DNA of 57,682 nucleotides, taken from assembly GCA_001803235.1 (NCBI GenBank), contig MHBL01000102.1, positions 1 to 57,682 of the forward strand. The letters run 5' to 3'. The position numbers and the translations under genes were made by a program. Under the pieces are notes generated by a model. That model saw only the letters and a list, made by a program, of their open reading frames with translations. It was not told where the DNA came from and did no database searches. Positions 57,558 to 57,682 of the stretch are shown piece after piece (within the stretch, counting starts at the first letter, position 1; every line of letters begins with the position of its first letter). This stretch comes from Lentisphaerae bacterium RIFOXYA12_64_32 (GTDB lineage: Bacteria > Verrucomicrobiota > Lentisphaeria > Oligosphaerales > YB12-FULL-65-16).

Positions 57558-57682
57558 AGCACCCACGCCCCCGAACGACGGCACGCGACGGCGGTCCACG
57601 CTTTTATTCGACCTGTGCAAGCACGTCCCCATGGAGAAATGGGCCTCCGCGTGGAGGCCGGGATATGCTCGCTTGTAGTGGG

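Overview
The window is high-GC bacterial DNA carrying a housekeeping block, a type IV pilus-like operon and one giant secreted-protein gene, with many small repeat elements in the spacers. The best clue to the organism is the five-gene pilus-like locus at 12.4-20.6 kb. Its gene types and order match the Amuc_1102-1101-1100-1099-1098 locus of Akkermansia. Together with the LamG/thrombospondin-type-3 giant protein and the S23-type four-helix-bundle gene, this points to the PVC superphylum (Verrucomicrobiota, Kiritimatiellota or Lentisphaerota). The phylum cannot be fixed from sequence reading alone.

Layout (all genes on the + strand): 0.3-5.1 kb is a complete glycine cleavage set, gcvT-gcvH-gcvPA-gcvPB, with the P protein split in two. 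5.3-9.1 kb is the conserved rpmH-rnpA-yidD-yidC-jag cluster (ribosomal protein L34, RNase P protein, membrane insertase and an RNA-binding protein). guaB and a flotillin-like floA follow. 12.1-20.6 kb has a good sigma-70 promoter followed by a five-gene envelope operon: secreted Amuc_1102-type protein, PilM-PilN fusion, PilO-type protein, zinc-ribbon/calcium-motif protein and secretin. 20.6-22.2 kb is a gene-poor island. It holds a broken nucleotidyltransferase, several miniature inverted-repeat elements and a near-consensus sigma-54 promoter.

22.2-54.7 kb is one uninterrupted frame of 10,815 codons. It encodes a signal peptide, an M6-type metalloprotease, about nineteen LamG-like domains separated by aspartate-rich calcium-binding repeats, a complete subtilisin-type protease with its prodomain in the middle, Ig-like domains, a PPC-like domain and a duplicated GWNLV C-terminal module. 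A strong terminator follows. Next come a four-helix-bundle (S23-type) gene held between inverted repeats, a gene for an EF-G2-like translation factor, and a tRNA-Val(UAC).

The most unusual layer is the spacer DNA. Seven spacers hold inverted arrays of short TTCAGG/CCTGAA-type units, and related GTCAGAATG/CATTCTGA ends flank the four-helix-bundle gene. Other small inverted-repeat elements are nested in one another (yidC-jag spacer) or present in two copies. This looks like a family of small, probably non-autonomous mobile elements resembling 23S rRNA intervening sequences but lying outside rRNA.
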